Source: a virus
Length of the DNA stretch: 60,654 bases
Strand: one strand, 5' to 3'
IMG/VR virus record: IMGVR_UViG_3300023174_000180
Coordinates: 1-60,654 of that record
The position numbers and the translations under genes were made by a program. The stretch's first letter is position 1, and every line of letters starts with the position of its first letter. The notes beneath the pieces were generated by a model. It did no database searches, was not told the origin of the DNA, and saw only the letters and a program-made list of their open reading frames with translations. Positions 32,073 to 40,770 of the stretch are shown piece by piece.

Positions 32073-33596
32073 ATGAAAAAACAAAAAAATAAATTTACAA
32101 CAATATTCTCAAATATTAACATACGTCCAGTAGTCAGCGAAGAAAAAGATAAATATCTATCTTTAGCTTCTGCTCAAGAACTTAAAAAATTTATACCAAA
32201 TATCGATACCCAAGCTAATATAGATTTATTGCCTATAGCTTTTGATGCATGCGTAGTTAATAGAATAAATAAGAATGGCGATGTTATTGATCATGAGACC
32301 GCAGCAAATGTATCTAAATATTTCGTTAATAAACCTATCAATGTAGAGCATAATAGAAATCATGTAGTTGGATGCATATTAACATCTAGCTTTAGCAAAT
32401 TTGGCTCAAATGAACCCCTTACAGAAGAGGAAGCTAAAAATACAAAAGGACCATTTAATGTTACTTTAGGCGGTGTGGTGTGGAAAATAGTAAGTCAAGA
32501 TTTAGCAGATAAACTAGAAGAATCTAATGATCCTACAAGTGAAAATTATATGAGTATTTCTGCTAGCTGGGAATTAGGATTTGATGAATATAATATCGTT
32601 ATGCTAGAAGATGGTGAGAAGAATATTGAAAATGGTCAATTTGTAACAGATCAAAAAGAAATAGATAATATAGAATCTAATTTAAGAAGTTTTGGTGGAA
32701 ATGGCAAATTTAAAGATAAACATGTTTATCGTCAAGTTTTGGGAAAAGTTATTCCTTTAGGGGTTGGTTTAACATTAAATCCAGCCGCAGATGTTAAAGG
32801 AGTAGCTGTAGAAAATAAAGAATCTACTCTTGGAGAAGACCTAAAAGCGGCTTCTGAAGAAAATAGTATTTCCCAAGATGAGAAATTAAATGTAAAAAAG
32901 GATACAATATATATGAAAATATCAAAAATTGAAGAGATCACAGATGCGCTATTGAAGGAAGTAACTGCTTCTAGCATTACTGATTTTATAGCAGAAGAGA
33001 TCAAAAAAGTTAATGATCAATTCGTGAACGAGAAAGCTGAAAAAGAAAATCAAATTAAAGTTGCTAGTGAAAAATTAGCCTCTGTAACAGCTGAACACGA
33101 TACAGTAAAAAAACAAATCGAAGAACTAAATCAAAAACTAGCCTCTATTGAAGCTGAACAATTAGCTAAAGCTAAACAAGAAGCTTTCAATATTAGAATG
33201 GCATCTTTTGATGAAGAGTACGATCTATCTGATGAAGATCGTAAAGTTCTTGCAGAAGATATTAAAGATTTAAATGAAGAAGCTTTTGCTGGTTATAAAA
33301 ATAAAATGGCAGTTCTTATGAAAGAAAAAAATAAGTCTGCGAAAAAAGCAAAGGCTTCAGAAGAAGTACAAGCTTCTAATGTAACACAAGAGGTAAAAGC
33401 CTCTGTAACAGAAGAAGTTAAAACTTCAGAAGAAGTAGCACAAATTTCTACAACCCAAGAGGTTGTTGAACAAGCTGTTGATAATGGATCAAAAGCTTCC
33501 GCAGAAATACCAAATTCAGCCCCAGCTGCAGAGCCTACCATACGTGAAAAATATGCTAAAGCTTTCGACTTGGATGGATTTGAAATCAAAAAATAA
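32073..33596 (+). CDS. Prohead protease fused to scaffold
   Basis: This 507-residue protein combines a herpes-assemblin-like prohead protease (about 30-240) with a scaffold (about 280-507). In the protease the motif INVEHNRNHVVG supplies His93, and YMSISASW supplies Ser161 or Ser163 as nucleophile. The scaffold is a long coiled coil (KEKNQSAK-type, Ala/Glu/Lys-rich) followed by an acidic, Val/Thr/Ser-rich tail ending KAFDLDGFEIKK, which may bind the capsid protein. An in-frame ATG at 32913 could give a separate scaffold. I chose 32073, one base after the preceding stop, over the ATG at 32064. Confidence 0.75.
   Translation: MKKQKNKFTTIFSNINIRPVVSEEKDKYLSLASAQELKKFIPNIDTQANIDLLPIAFDACVVNRINKNGDVIDHETAANVSKYFVNKPINVEHNRNHVVGCILTSSFSKFGSNEPLTEEEAKNTKGPFNVTLGGVVWKIVSQDLADKLEESNDPTSENYMSISASWELGFDEYNIVMLEDGEKNIENGQFVTDQKEIDNIESNLRSFGGNGKFKDKHVYRQVLGKVIPLGVGLTLNPAADVKGVAVENKESTLGEDLKAASEENSISQDEKLNVKKDTIYMKISKIEEITDALLKEVTASSITDFIAEEIKKVNDQFVNEKAEKENQIKVASEKLASVTAEHDTVKKQIEELNQKLASIEAEQLAKAKQEAFNIRMASFDEEYDLSDEDRKVLAEDIKDLNEEAFAGYKNKMAVLMKEKNKSAKKAKASEEVQASNVTQEVKASVTEEVKTSEEVAQISTTQEVVEQAVDNGSKASAEIPNSAPAAEPTIREKYAKAFDLDGFEIKK
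32913..33596 (+). other. Possible internal start for a separate scaffold protein
   Basis: An in-frame ATG at residue 281 of the protease-scaffold protein follows AAGGA (32898-32902) by ten bases. It also follows a TACAAT box by four bases. The product would be 227 residues of coiled-coil scaffold starting MKISKIEEITDAL. This resembles the lambda C/Nu3 nested arrangement. Confidence 0.4.
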
Positions 33597-33608
33597 GGAG
33601 AAAAATAT

Positions 33609-34139
33609 ATGGCACTAAAATCATTCAGACAATATAGTGAACACGACGTTGTTAACCTTTTTGGTTATCACGCTGGAGATACACTAGCTGCTGGAACAGT
33701 AGTTAAGATCTCAGAAGGTGTTGCATTAGATAATAAAGGACCCGTAGAAACTATGGGTGCTATTGGGACTTCAGTAAACAATACTGTATCCATGCGTTAT
33801 GGTACTCGCGCTAAAGTTGTACCCATCACTGCTAAAGCAGATGTAGCTCTTGGAGTTACTCTAATGGCTGTAGCCGAAGTTGATGAAAATGGTGAATTAC
33901 TAAAATTCAACCCTCGTAAAGCTGCTGAAATGGGCGTTGTTCTAAAAGGACAAGCTATTCCAGTTCTTACTAAGGGAGTAGTTCATATTACTCTTGCTGG
34001 CTCTGGAGCCGCTGGTTCAGCTGTCAGATTATCTGATAGTGTTGACGGTGGTTTAACCACAGCTGGAGATGGTACCATTGTTGGTAAAACTTTAAGTGCA
34101 ATTGTTGATGGATCAGCCATCGTACAATTGAGCTTCTAA
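33609..34139 (+). CDS. Capsid decoration-type protein
   Basis: This 176-residue protein is Val-, Ala- and Gly-rich with beta-barrel-like patches (AAGTVVKISEGVALD, AKVVPITAKADVALGV, IVGKTLSAIVDGSAIV). It lies immediately before the major capsid gene and has a strong AAGGAG eight bases before the ATG, as expected for a high-copy protein. Small beta-rich proteins in this position usually cement the capsid surface. It uses more C- and G-ending codons than surrounding genes. Confidence 0.65.
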   Translation: MALKSFRQYSEHDVVNLFGYHAGDTLAAGTVVKISEGVALDNKGPVETMGAIGTSVNNTVSMRYGTRAKVVPITAKADVALGVTLMAVAEVDENGELLKFNPRKAAEMGVVLKGQAIPVLTKGVVHITLAGSGAAGSAVRLSDSVDGGLTTAGDGTIVGKTLSAIVDGSAIVQLSF

Positions 34140-34158
34140 TTATAGGAGATATTTAAAA

Positions 34159-35229
34159 ATGAAATTAAAACTAAAAAATACACCAGAACAAGTTGAGCTA
34201 ATCAAAGCTATGGGTAGTAAAGATACCATCGTAGCAAGAGAAGCTTCACAAGCTTTTGCAGCATTCATTGGACCAGTAGTTAGTAAGGTTCTAATGCAAG
34301 CTGGAACTGCTAGCACAATCTATAGTGATCTTCCTTATGACGAAGATGATTCTCCCTCGATCCCATTGGATCTATGGAGTAACGAAAGCCAAGACTACAT
34401 TCAAACATGGAGTCAAAATGTTGCAGGTGGTCTACCAACTGCTAACGTAGAAGGCTTTGCAGAAATGAAAGTTGCTACCTATCGTTTGGATAGCGCAGTT
34501 TCATTCCTAAAAAGATATGCTCGCAGAGGACGTCTTGATGTCATCAGCAAAGCAGTCGAGAGAATGGCTAACGAAGTTCTTGTTAAGCAAGAGCGCAATG
34601 CTTGGGCAGTAGTTCTAAAAGCTCTAGCCGAAGCTAATAGCGGTACTAACGTAGTTAACGCTTCAGCAGCTGAAGTATTAAATCTAAGTCACCTAAATTC
34701 ACTACTAACCCTAGTCAAAAGAATTAATACTTCTTATGCTGGTGGTACCACAACTGATGTTTATGGAGTTACAGATTTGTTTGTAAGTCCAGAAGTCAAA
34801 GGTGATATCCGTCAATTCGCTTATAATGCAGTAGGAAATAACAACACAGATCTTCCTGCTGGTATTCGCGAAGACATCTATCGCAGTGCTGGTACACAAG
34901 AAATTTATGGAATCTCTATCCATGAATTAGTTGAACTTGGCAAAGATAGAAAGTACAACACCTTATTCGCAGAATTCAAAGGCTCTGGTGCTCTTACCAG
35001 CTTTGATGCTGTTAATGATCAAATCCTAGTAGGTGTTGATTTGAGTAAAGATGCATTTGTTCGCCCAGTAGCTCGTCAATCCGAGACTGGTGGAACATTC
35101 TCAGCTCAACCAGACGATCAATTCGTTTCTCGTGCAGAGAAAATTGGCTTCTACGGTTCTCTAGAAGAGGGTCGTGTTGCTCTAGATGGTCGTGCAGTAG
35201 CTGGTATCTGGCTCAATAAAACAGCCTAA
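34159..35229 (+). CDS. Major capsid protein
   Basis: This 356-residue protein has the HK97-like composition and position: after protease-scaffold, strong AGGAG leader (34144-34148), terminator directly downstream. The N-terminal helix (PEQVELIKAMGSKDTIVARE) is followed by the LPYDEDDSPSIPLDLWSN region. A long spine-like helix is near ISKAVERMANEVLVKQERNA, and P-domain strands include YGVTDLFVSPEVKGD. No proteolytic site is certain. Codon use differs from neighbours (more GGT, CGT, ATC), typical of highly expressed genes. Confidence 0.9.
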   Translation: MKLKLKNTPEQVELIKAMGSKDTIVAREASQAFAAFIGPVVSKVLMQAGTASTIYSDLPYDEDDSPSIPLDLWSNESQDYIQTWSQNVAGGLPTANVEGFAEMKVATYRLDSAVSFLKRYARRGRLDVISKAVERMANEVLVKQERNAWAVVLKALAEANSGTNVVNASAAEVLNLSHLNSLLTLVKRINTSYAGGTTTDVYGVTDLFVSPEVKGDIRQFAYNAVGNNNTDLPAGIREDIYRSAGTQEIYGISIHELVELGKDRKYNTLFAEFKGSGALTSFDAVNDQILVGVDLSKDAFVRPVARQSETGGTFSAQPDDQFVSRAEKIGFYGSLEEGRVALDGRAVAGIWLNKTA

Positions 35230-35250
35230 TTAACTAGCTGAAATTATAGA

Positions 35251-35288
35251 AAACCCAAGGGTTCATCCCCTTGGGTTTTTCTTTTTTT
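35251..35288 (+). terminator. Intrinsic terminator after the capsid gene
   Basis: AAACCCAAGGG (35251-35261) pairs perfectly over 11 bp with CCCTTGGGTTT (35268-35278) around a six-base loop, followed by TTCTTTTTTT. It is the only strong rho-independent terminator in the window and sits 21 bases after the capsid stop codon. Confidence 0.95.
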
Positions 35289-35310
35289 AGACACTTTATA
35301 CTTTATATTA

Positions 35311-35330
35311 TATAATACATTATAAGGAAA
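35311..35330 (+). promoter_or_regulatory. TATAAT box and SD for the gene at 35335
   Basis: TATAAT (35311-35316) precedes AAGGAAA (35324-35330) and the ATG at 35335. This gene therefore has a proper leader, unlike most promoter-proximal genes here. It restarts transcription after the terminator. Confidence 0.55.
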
Positions 35331-35334
35331 TAAT

Positions 35335-35676
35335 ATGGCTAAAAAATCTAAAATCAATTCATTACATCAAGCTCACGGAAAAGTCGAAAAAAGACCATTA
35401 ACATTGGATCAAGTTTGGGGAGATTCTGGTACATCAAGATACGGCACTTTAGATAAAGAGGTTTACGAAAAGTATTTAGAAGATTTGAATAAAAGCGATC
35501 TTCAAAATCATGCTTCTAAGATGGGTCTTGTTCCAATAGACGACAGAAAAACTTTAATTGGAAGACTTAAAAAAGAATTTCAAAAGCATGTTGCTATGTA
35601 TAAGCCAACTCCAGAAGTTAATAGAAATAATACAACTTCTAAGACAGCTAGACAAATTCTTTCTGAAGGAAGATAA
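35335..35676 (+). CDS. Small SAP-like protein
   Basis: This 113-residue basic protein has LEDLNKSDLQNHASKMGLVP followed by DRKTLIGRLKKEF. That is the helix-turn-helix spacing of SAP-type nucleic-acid-binding motifs. The rest is low-complexity. Similar proteins occur next to head genes in aquatic phages. A role in DNA entry, packaging or head completion is possible. Confidence 0.55.
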   Translation: MAKKSKINSLHQAHGKVEKRPLTLDQVWGDSGTSRYGTLDKEVYEKYLEDLNKSDLQNHASKMGLVPIDDRKTLIGRLKKEFQKHVAMYKPTPEVNRNNTTSKTARQILSEGR

Positions 35677-35709
35677 TTTTTAAAAAAAAATTCGCTATAA
35701 AGTCTGTGT

Positions 35710-35717
35710 CGTGTAAT
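35710..35717 (+). promoter_or_regulatory. CGTGTAAT promoter-like element
   Basis: CGTGTAAT ends seven bases before the ATG at 35725; it differs from the octamer only at the first base. Confidence 0.5.
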
Positions 35718-35724
35718 ATTTTAC

Positions 35725-36072
35725 ATGGCGACATCTTATAATATTACTGGTTATCAAGGCGATTATATAAATTTAAATTTAGCTATAAAAGACAGTTCTA
35801 ATAATACTGTTCGTTTAGACGGTCATGAGGTAAGAGGTCAAGTTAGAGCAAGCTATGGATCTACAGGAGTTTTATTAGATTTAAATCCTACCATCTTAGG
35901 AGATGGTACTGCTGGAATAATTTTAATTAACGTTGATTCTAATATCTCTAAAGATCTTCCAGTTAATGATTATGTTTATGATATTGAAAGATATACACAA
36001 GGCGCACCTAATGGAAATAGTATAAAATTATTAGTTGGAAAGTTTACAATTCTACCAGAAGTAACTAGATAA
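35725..36072 (+). CDS. Beta-rich structural protein (BppU-N-like)
   Basis: This 115-residue protein has the pattern GYQGDYINLNLAIKD, then LDGHEVRGQVRASY, and IILINVDSNISKDLP followed by YVYDIE. It resembles small beta-sandwich phage proteins related to the BppU N-terminal domain. I infer a connector, neck or baseplate subunit. It is encoded alone behind its own promoter. Confidence 0.45.
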   Translation: MATSYNITGYQGDYINLNLAIKDSSNNTVRLDGHEVRGQVRASYGSTGVLLDLNPTILGDGTAGIILINVDSNISKDLPVNDYVYDIERYTQGAPNGNSIKLLVGKFTILPEVTR

Positions 36073-36095
36073 AATATTAAAAATAATATTTATAT

Positions 36096-36103
36096 AGTGT
36101 AAT
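36096..36103 (+). promoter_or_regulatory. AGTGTAAT phage promoter element
   Basis: AGTGTAAT ends nine bases before the ATG at 36113 and heads the connector gene run. Confidence 0.6.
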
Positions 36104-36112
36104 ATTATTTAT

Positions 36113-36727
36113 ATGACTAATAAAATTGTTGATATTGCAGATGAAATTTATCGAGAATTAGGTGAGCCAACTGATGTTAGTATTTCTAGTATAGCTTTTT
36201 GGCTTAGATCTAATTTAGGTAAATTAAATATATTAATAGCAAAAGATTTTTACATAGATGAAGTAACTCTGGAAGTAGCAGGAAAAAATTACGCATTTAC
36301 TCTATTAGAAAAAGCAATATTTAAAAAATTATACAATCTTCATTACTATGATCGTCAAATTATCAATTTAATAGGAAAAGCTAGAGCAGTAAATTTAGTA
36401 AGCACAGACGCTACAACAAGTGGCACAACTAATTCTGCAACAAACTCTATAGAAGTTCAAGAAGATGGTTTTACTTATAAAAAAGATAACAGCATAAGCA
36501 CAAAAACCGCAAACGAAACTATAAAAGCTAATACTCAATTTGTTCGTCAACTTGGTTTAAATTTTACAGACCTCAAAAGGGTAGAGAACGAAGAACTAAA
36601 ACATCTTCTTTTAAAATATTCCACTAGCACAGCTATGCCAATTCAAGTTACTGGAGACGACATTATCGCCGAATTGAATACAACTTACAATTATAGTAAT
36701 ACTCCGAGGGATTTAAACACTTTGTGA
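36113..36727 (+). CDS. Putative head-tail connector protein
   Basis: The helical N-terminus of this 204-residue protein (IVDIADEIYRELGEPTDVSI, then IAFWLRSNLGKLNILI) is followed by a Thr/Asn-rich middle and a helical end (LKRVENEELKHLLLKYST). It lies between the capsid and tail tube genes, where head-tail adaptors are normally encoded. No specific family is recognised, so the call rests on context. Confidence 0.45.
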   Translation: MTNKIVDIADEIYRELGEPTDVSISSIAFWLRSNLGKLNILIAKDFYIDEVTLEVAGKNYAFTLLEKAIFKKLYNLHYYDRQIINLIGKARAVNLVSTDATTSGTTNSATNSIEVQEDGFTYKKDNSISTKTANETIKANTQFVRQLGLNFTDLKRVENEELKHLLLKYSTSTAMPIQVTGDDIIAELNTTYNYSNTPRDLNTL

Positions 36728-36730
36728 TAT

Positions 36731-37177
36731 ATGCCAAATTCTTTATTATCATCTCAAGAAATAACAGACTTTCAAAATGCTGTCAATGATCATTTTGAAA
36801 CATTTAAAAGTTCAATAACCATACATAAAACTCCAAAAAAAATTGTGACATTGATTGAGGGAGAAGATCAAACTTTAGGTTACAATACTCAACCGCTTAA
36901 AGAATCAATAGAATATGTTCCCCAAAATGAGACTTTTCCAGCAATTATACAATACGATCCAAAAGGCGCAGTAGAAAATATTATTGATATTCAAGGTAAT
37001 ATAATGAATCAAGTCGTAAAAATAAAAGTAAAACAAGATGCAAGAGATTATATGATGAGTGATAAAATAGAAAAAGTTACTTTTGATGATAAAAGCTTTA
37101 AAATTATAAGTCATGATATACTAAGAAGTTATCAAGGTTTGAAGTATTATAATTTTTATTTAGAACTGGTAACCTAA
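36731..37177 (+). CDS. Putative head completion/connector protein
   Basis: This 148-residue protein is predicted alpha then beta: helix SQEITDFQNAVNDHFETF, strands SSITIHKTPKKIVTLI, FPAIIQYDP, QVVKIKVKQDARDYM and YYNFYLELV. The layout resembles neck stopper proteins. It starts three bases after the preceding stop and one base before the next gene. Confidence 0.45.
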   Translation: MPNSLLSSQEITDFQNAVNDHFETFKSSITIHKTPKKIVTLIEGEDQTLGYNTQPLKESIEYVPQNETFPAIIQYDPKGAVENIIDIQGNIMNQVVKIKVKQDARDYMMSDKIEKVTFDDKSFKIISHDILRSYQGLKYYNFYLELVT

Positions 37178-37178
37178 A

Positions 37179-37763
37179 ATGGCTAATGTAAATTATCAAT
37201 CTATCAGAAGAAAAATAGCCGATAGTAAAAAGCTACAAATTTTAGTAGACGCAAAAGCTAAAGAAAAATTTGAAAACGCAAAAGAAAAATTTATAAATAA
37301 TTTTGAAAGTCATCCAGTTACCACAGAAATTGAGGATGGTCCAGAAGCTTTAAATAAAAGTGGCACTTTGGGTGGAATGGGTAATTTATTTAGTTTTATA
37401 GGATTCAGTAAAGGAGAAAATCCGATATCAAATATTAAAAGTTATATAGAAAACTCTTTCAATTTAAGTAAATCTACTAAGTCAACATCTGGTACAAAAA
37501 TAAAATTTAATTATAAAATTAAATATCCAGGGATAGAAGAGATTGGTAAAATCTCTCCAATGCCTTGGGAGAATGGAAGAAGTTGGATTTTAGGCATAGA
37601 AAGAGGCATATCTGGTTTTGGAAATTATATGTACAAAAAAGTTAACAAAAGCAGATCTGGAGCAGGTGTTCAAGTACAAAACGAATTAAGATCTGGAAGC
37701 TTTAAGACTAAAAGTTATATGTCTGAAATTATTCAAAAATTTATAAGTAGCTTAAAATCATGA
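37179..37763 (+). CDS. Putative tail completion/neck protein
   Basis: This 194-residue protein opens with a basic helix (RRKIADSKKLQILVDAKAKE). It includes FENAKEKFINNFESHPVT, an ENGRSWILGIERGISGFG strand pair and a C-terminal helix. The NF-x-SHPVT-x-E motif recurs in proteins upstream of tail genes. The gene overlaps its downstream neighbour by ATGA. Confidence 0.45.
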   Translation: MANVNYQSIRRKIADSKKLQILVDAKAKEKFENAKEKFINNFESHPVTTEIEDGPEALNKSGTLGGMGNLFSFIGFSKGENPISNIKSYIENSFNLSKSTKSTSGTKIKFNYKIKYPGIEEIGKISPMPWENGRSWILGIERGISGFGNYMYKKVNKSRSGAGVQVQNELRSGSFKTKSYMSEIIQKFISSLKS

Positions 37764-38587
37764 AAATCCAAAGAGATAATTTAATTTGTTCTAGCATGAT
37801 AATGTATCTGGATAACGTTATTTGTAACGAAGGAAAAGGATTTAAAAATATAAATTCTAAAATTTATCCCACTACTGCAATTTATGCTAATATGCATACT
37901 TATAGTTTGCCAGTAAAACAGGTATTAGCTGATTCATCTGTTAGCGGGGCTAATATATTAAGTGGAATATACATTAATAATAGTTTTAAAACAATAGGCT
38001 CTAATAATATAACAGGTATTAATCATTACGAAGGTCAAGTATACTTCACTCAAAACCCCAATACTGATCAAATTAGTGGTTCTTATGCTATTAAAGATTT
38101 TAATTTATACTTGACTAATAGAAAAGATCAAACCCTTATATTTGAACAAGCTTATAAAATAAGAGCTAAAACGCCTCAAACTATGACGGGTTTAGCTCCT
38201 AGTGAAGACACTATCCCAGCTATATTTATCAAAAATATAGGGGGTTATTCTAGGCCATTTGCTTTAGGAGGTGTCAAGAAATTAACCACAGACATAAGGT
38301 GTACAGTAATAACTGATAATTTATACGATTTAGACGCTTTGTGCTCATTATTAAAAGAAAAGTCTAATGCTTATTTGCCTATTATTAAGCCATCAGATTT
38401 AAAACTGAATAATTTAAATTCACTCCCTAGTGGGTTTTATAATTACAATGAATTAGCTAGTAATGCTGATTATCAATTGTATATAGATGACATTAATATA
38501 AGCAAAAATACAGATATACAGTCAGATGTAATAACGTTTAATTTGCATACAGCTTTTATTGATTTTTCTTTAAGTAATATCAAATAA
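37760..38587 (+). CDS. Putative tail terminator-region structural protein
   Basis: This 275-residue beta-rich protein contains PTTAIYANMHTYSLPVKQ, YEGQVYFTQNPNTDQISGSY and YLTNRKDQTLIFEQAYKI. Position directly before the tail tube suggests a tail terminator or neck component. I do not recognise the family. Confidence 0.4.
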   Translation: MKIQRDNLICSSMIMYLDNVICNEGKGFKNINSKIYPTTAIYANMHTYSLPVKQVLADSSVSGANILSGIYINNSFKTIGSNNITGINHYEGQVYFTQNPNTDQISGSYAIKDFNLYLTNRKDQTLIFEQAYKIRAKTPQTMTGLAPSEDTIPAIFIKNIGGYSRPFALGGVKKLTTDIRCTVITDNLYDLDALCSLLKEKSNAYLPIIKPSDLKLNNLNSLPSGFYNYNELASNADYQLYIDDINISKNTDIQSDVITFNLHTAFIDFSLSNIK

Positions 38588-38641
38588 AATTTCTCTTTTA
38601 TGATATTTGACTGTAAAATAAGGAAATAGGAGATAAAAAAT

Positions 38642-39478
38642 ATGTCAGTAGCTTATTACCCATCACAAGCAGTTTTAGTCGGAGCAGATGAATTAACACT
38701 TATTCAAAGTGCTTCTGTAGATTTTAATATATCAAGGCAAGATGTCTTTGAATTCGGTACAGTTTTCGCAGTTGATACAGTTCAAGTCCAACCACCAACA
38801 GTTAACCTTAACTTTAGCTATGCAATAGCTAGTGGTACAGCCAATAACACTAATCATACAAAAATGGATCTAGATGACCTAACAACTTTATTGTCTGACA
38901 TGGCAGGAAAAACATATACTGTAAGTGGTGCAGGTAATTTAGTATTACAAAGTGGTCTAGTTAGCTCTTATGCAATTAACGCTTCTGTTGGAAATGTTCC
39001 TACTGCTACAGTTCAAGTTCAAGGTATATCTGCTACTTACACTCCTGGTAGTATTGTAAATGCAACAAGAAATGCTACAAATATTACTGCTGCAACTCCT
39101 CAAAATATGACACTAGTTGCAAGTAATGGTGGATCTAATGGAGCCGTTTCTGCTAGAAGCTTTACTGCTACTTTGGATGTGCCAAAACAATATATTTATC
39201 AATTAGGATCATTGACTCCAGTAGGAGTTATCACAAATGGTGCAGCTAAAGTAACTGTAGAGTCAGAATTCTTAATGCAAGGCTCTTCAAGTCTAAATCG
39301 CTTCGATAGAGATATCGGTACTTTAGTTCTTACCATGCCTGGTTCTGTTGGTTATACCGTAAATAATTGCAAATTAGTAAGCTATACTGAAAATGCAGGA
39401 TTAAATGATGCTTTGGTTGCAACAGCTAGGTGGGAAGCTCTAATTAAGAGTAATAACGATTTCCTAATCGGCGGTTAG
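38642..39478 (+). CDS. Tail tube protein
   Basis: This 278-residue protein has typical tube composition, with Ala/Thr/Val-rich strands such as LIQSASVDFNISRQDVFEFG, VSGAGNLVLQSGLVSSYAIN and PTATVQVQGISATYTPG. A strong AGGAG (38628-38632) nine bases before the ATG and codon use like that of the capsid gene point to high expression. It is followed by two small genes, the presumed chaperones and the tape measure, the usual tail order. No sheath gene precedes it. Confidence 0.75.
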   Translation: MSVAYYPSQAVLVGADELTLIQSASVDFNISRQDVFEFGTVFAVDTVQVQPPTVNLNFSYAIASGTANNTNHTKMDLDDLTTLLSDMAGKTYTVSGAGNLVLQSGLVSSYAINASVGNVPTATVQVQGISATYTPGSIVNATRNATNITAATPQNMTLVASNGGSNGAVSARSFTATLDVPKQYIYQLGSLTPVGVITNGAAKVTVESEFLMQGSSSLNRFDRDIGTLVLTMPGSVGYTVNNCKLVSYTENAGLNDALVATARWEALIKSNNDFLIGG

Positions 39479-39502
39479 TTATATTAATTATATTAATTTT
39501 AA

Positions 39503-39526
39503 AACTTTATTAGAAATAATAAGGTT
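39503..39526 (+). other. RNA hairpin with GAAA tetraloop after the tail tube gene
   Basis: AACTTTATTA (39503-39512) and TAATAAGGTT (39517-39526) form a ten-pair stem with one G-U pair closed by GAAA. It lies 25 bases after the tube stop codon. It lacks a T-tract, so it may protect the 3' end of the abundant tube mRNA rather than terminate. Confidence 0.5.
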
Positions 39527-39559
39527 ATAAGATTATTATAATATAAAGGTTAAAGGATT

Positions 39560-39766
39560 ATGCAATCAAGCAAGGAAAAAGATTATCTTAATTTTCAAAT
39601 AAGAAGAAAAATTATAAATTTATATAAGAACTTCTTCTTTATTCTAGAAGACGCTAAACTAACTGACGACCAATATCAAAAAAATCGCAAAAGAATACTA
39701 GACTTAGGCAACGATACAATCAGGGAAATAGAGGACGACATTAATAAATTTAATGTTAGTTTATGA
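39560..39766 (+). CDS. Small helical protein
   Basis: This 68-residue all-helical protein (MQSSKEKDYLNFQIRRKIIN, then DDQYQKNRKRILDLGNDT) is of a type that recurs beside tail genes. It is preceded by TATAAT (39537-39542) and AAAGG twice (TAAAGGTTAAAGGATT). It overlaps the next gene by ATGA. The function is unknown. Confidence 0.55.
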   Translation: MQSSKEKDYLNFQIRRKIINLYKNFFFILEDAKLTDDQYQKNRKRILDLGNDTIREIEDDINKFNVSL

Positions 39767-40008
39767 AAAAATTTAATTTCAATTTTCCAATCAAGTCTAT
39801 TATTGAAGCAAATTTACATATGCAAACAATTCAAAAAGCTTTAATTAATGATTATAAAATATTAAATCCAAAAATAGAAACTATTACTAGCGAAAGATTT
39901 TTATCCATATACAGTTCTTGGGACGAAGATAAAAAAAATAACTTTATAAGAACTGTGGCTGGAAAAGCGAACTTTAAAAAAGCTAAAGTCTTTTTTGAGA
40001 ACAAATAA
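39763..40008 (+). CDS. Small hypothetical protein
   Basis: This 81-residue basic protein, FNFPIKSIIEANLHMQTIQK and onwards, contains SWDEDKKNNFIRTVAGKANF. It is coupled to the preceding gene and followed closely by the chaperone-like gene. No family is recognised. It may be a tail assembly factor by position. Confidence 0.5.
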   Translation: MKKFNFNFPIKSIIEANLHMQTIQKALINDYKILNPKIETITSERFLSIYSSWDEDKKNNFIRTVAGKANFKKAKVFFENK

Positions 40009-40014
40009 AATTCT

Positions 40015-40770
40015 ATGAATATTAAACAAATATATACCTTTAAAGTAAATAAGACAGAAGAAGTCGAAGAATCTGAAATTATTAAAAATGAAGCTGGCGA
40101 AGAGATCAAACAAGTTAAAAAAGTAAAGAAAGAAACTCCAGTAGAGTTTTGTATAAAAAAGCCAACAAGATCGCTATTTGATGACGCTGAATTATATTAT
40201 GGAATTAAACTTGCAGAATCTATAAAGGCTGGAATGTTGACTAAAACTTCTATGCTTAAGAAGTACGATGGTGATGGAGGAATTTTTACAAAAGGCGAAG
40301 AAGATGTACTTAATAAATTAGTAGATCTTTTAAAAGACAAGCAGAGAGCACTTAATGAATTAGTCTATAAAGAAGAAGAGGGCAAGACTTTAACTGATCA
40401 AGAAAATCAAGACAAAAGTATTCTCCAAGATGAAATAACTTTTGTGAAAAACCAAATGATAGAAATGGAAAATTCTAAAAGTGCTTTATTTGATCAGACA
40501 GCAGAAACAAGAGCTCGAAATAAAAGTATAGTATGGTGGATACTTCATCTGGCATATAAAAAAGATGGAGAAAACTTTACTCCATTATTTGGAGAAGGTG
40601 GCTTTGAATCTAGACTTAAGAAGTATGATGAACTTGAGGAATCCGATGATGAATTCTGGCAAAAAGTTTTACTAAAATATGCTTATTTAGTCAGTTTCTG
40701 GTACTCTGGAAAAATAATGACAGAAGAAGACTTTAAAGCCGTAGAGAATTATTACGATTCGTTATCTTGA
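40015..40770 (+). CDS. Putative tail assembly chaperone 1
   Basis: This 251-residue protein is acidic and helical with a low-complexity start. A domain near 155-185 (ALFDQTAETRARNKSIVWWI, followed by LHLAYKK) precedes FEERLKK-like residues and a C-terminal helix (KVLLKYAYLVSFWYSGKIM). Position between tail tube and tape measure is that of tail assembly chaperones. The LFD-x-TAE-x-x-A-x-NK motif is shared with the next gene. Its stop codon overlaps the TTG start of that gene. Confidence 0.55.
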   Translation: MNIKQIYTFKVNKTEEVEESEIIKNEAGEEIKQVKKVKKETPVEFCIKKPTRSLFDDAELYYGIKLAESIKAGMLTKTSMLKKYDGDGGIFTKGEEDVLNKLVDLLKDKQRALNELVYKEEEGKTLTDQENQDKSILQDEITFVKNQMIEMENSKSALFDQTAETRARNKSIVWWILHLAYKKDGENFTPLFGEGGFESRLKKYDELEESDDEFWQKVLLKYAYLVSFWYSGKIMTEEDFKAVENYYDSLS

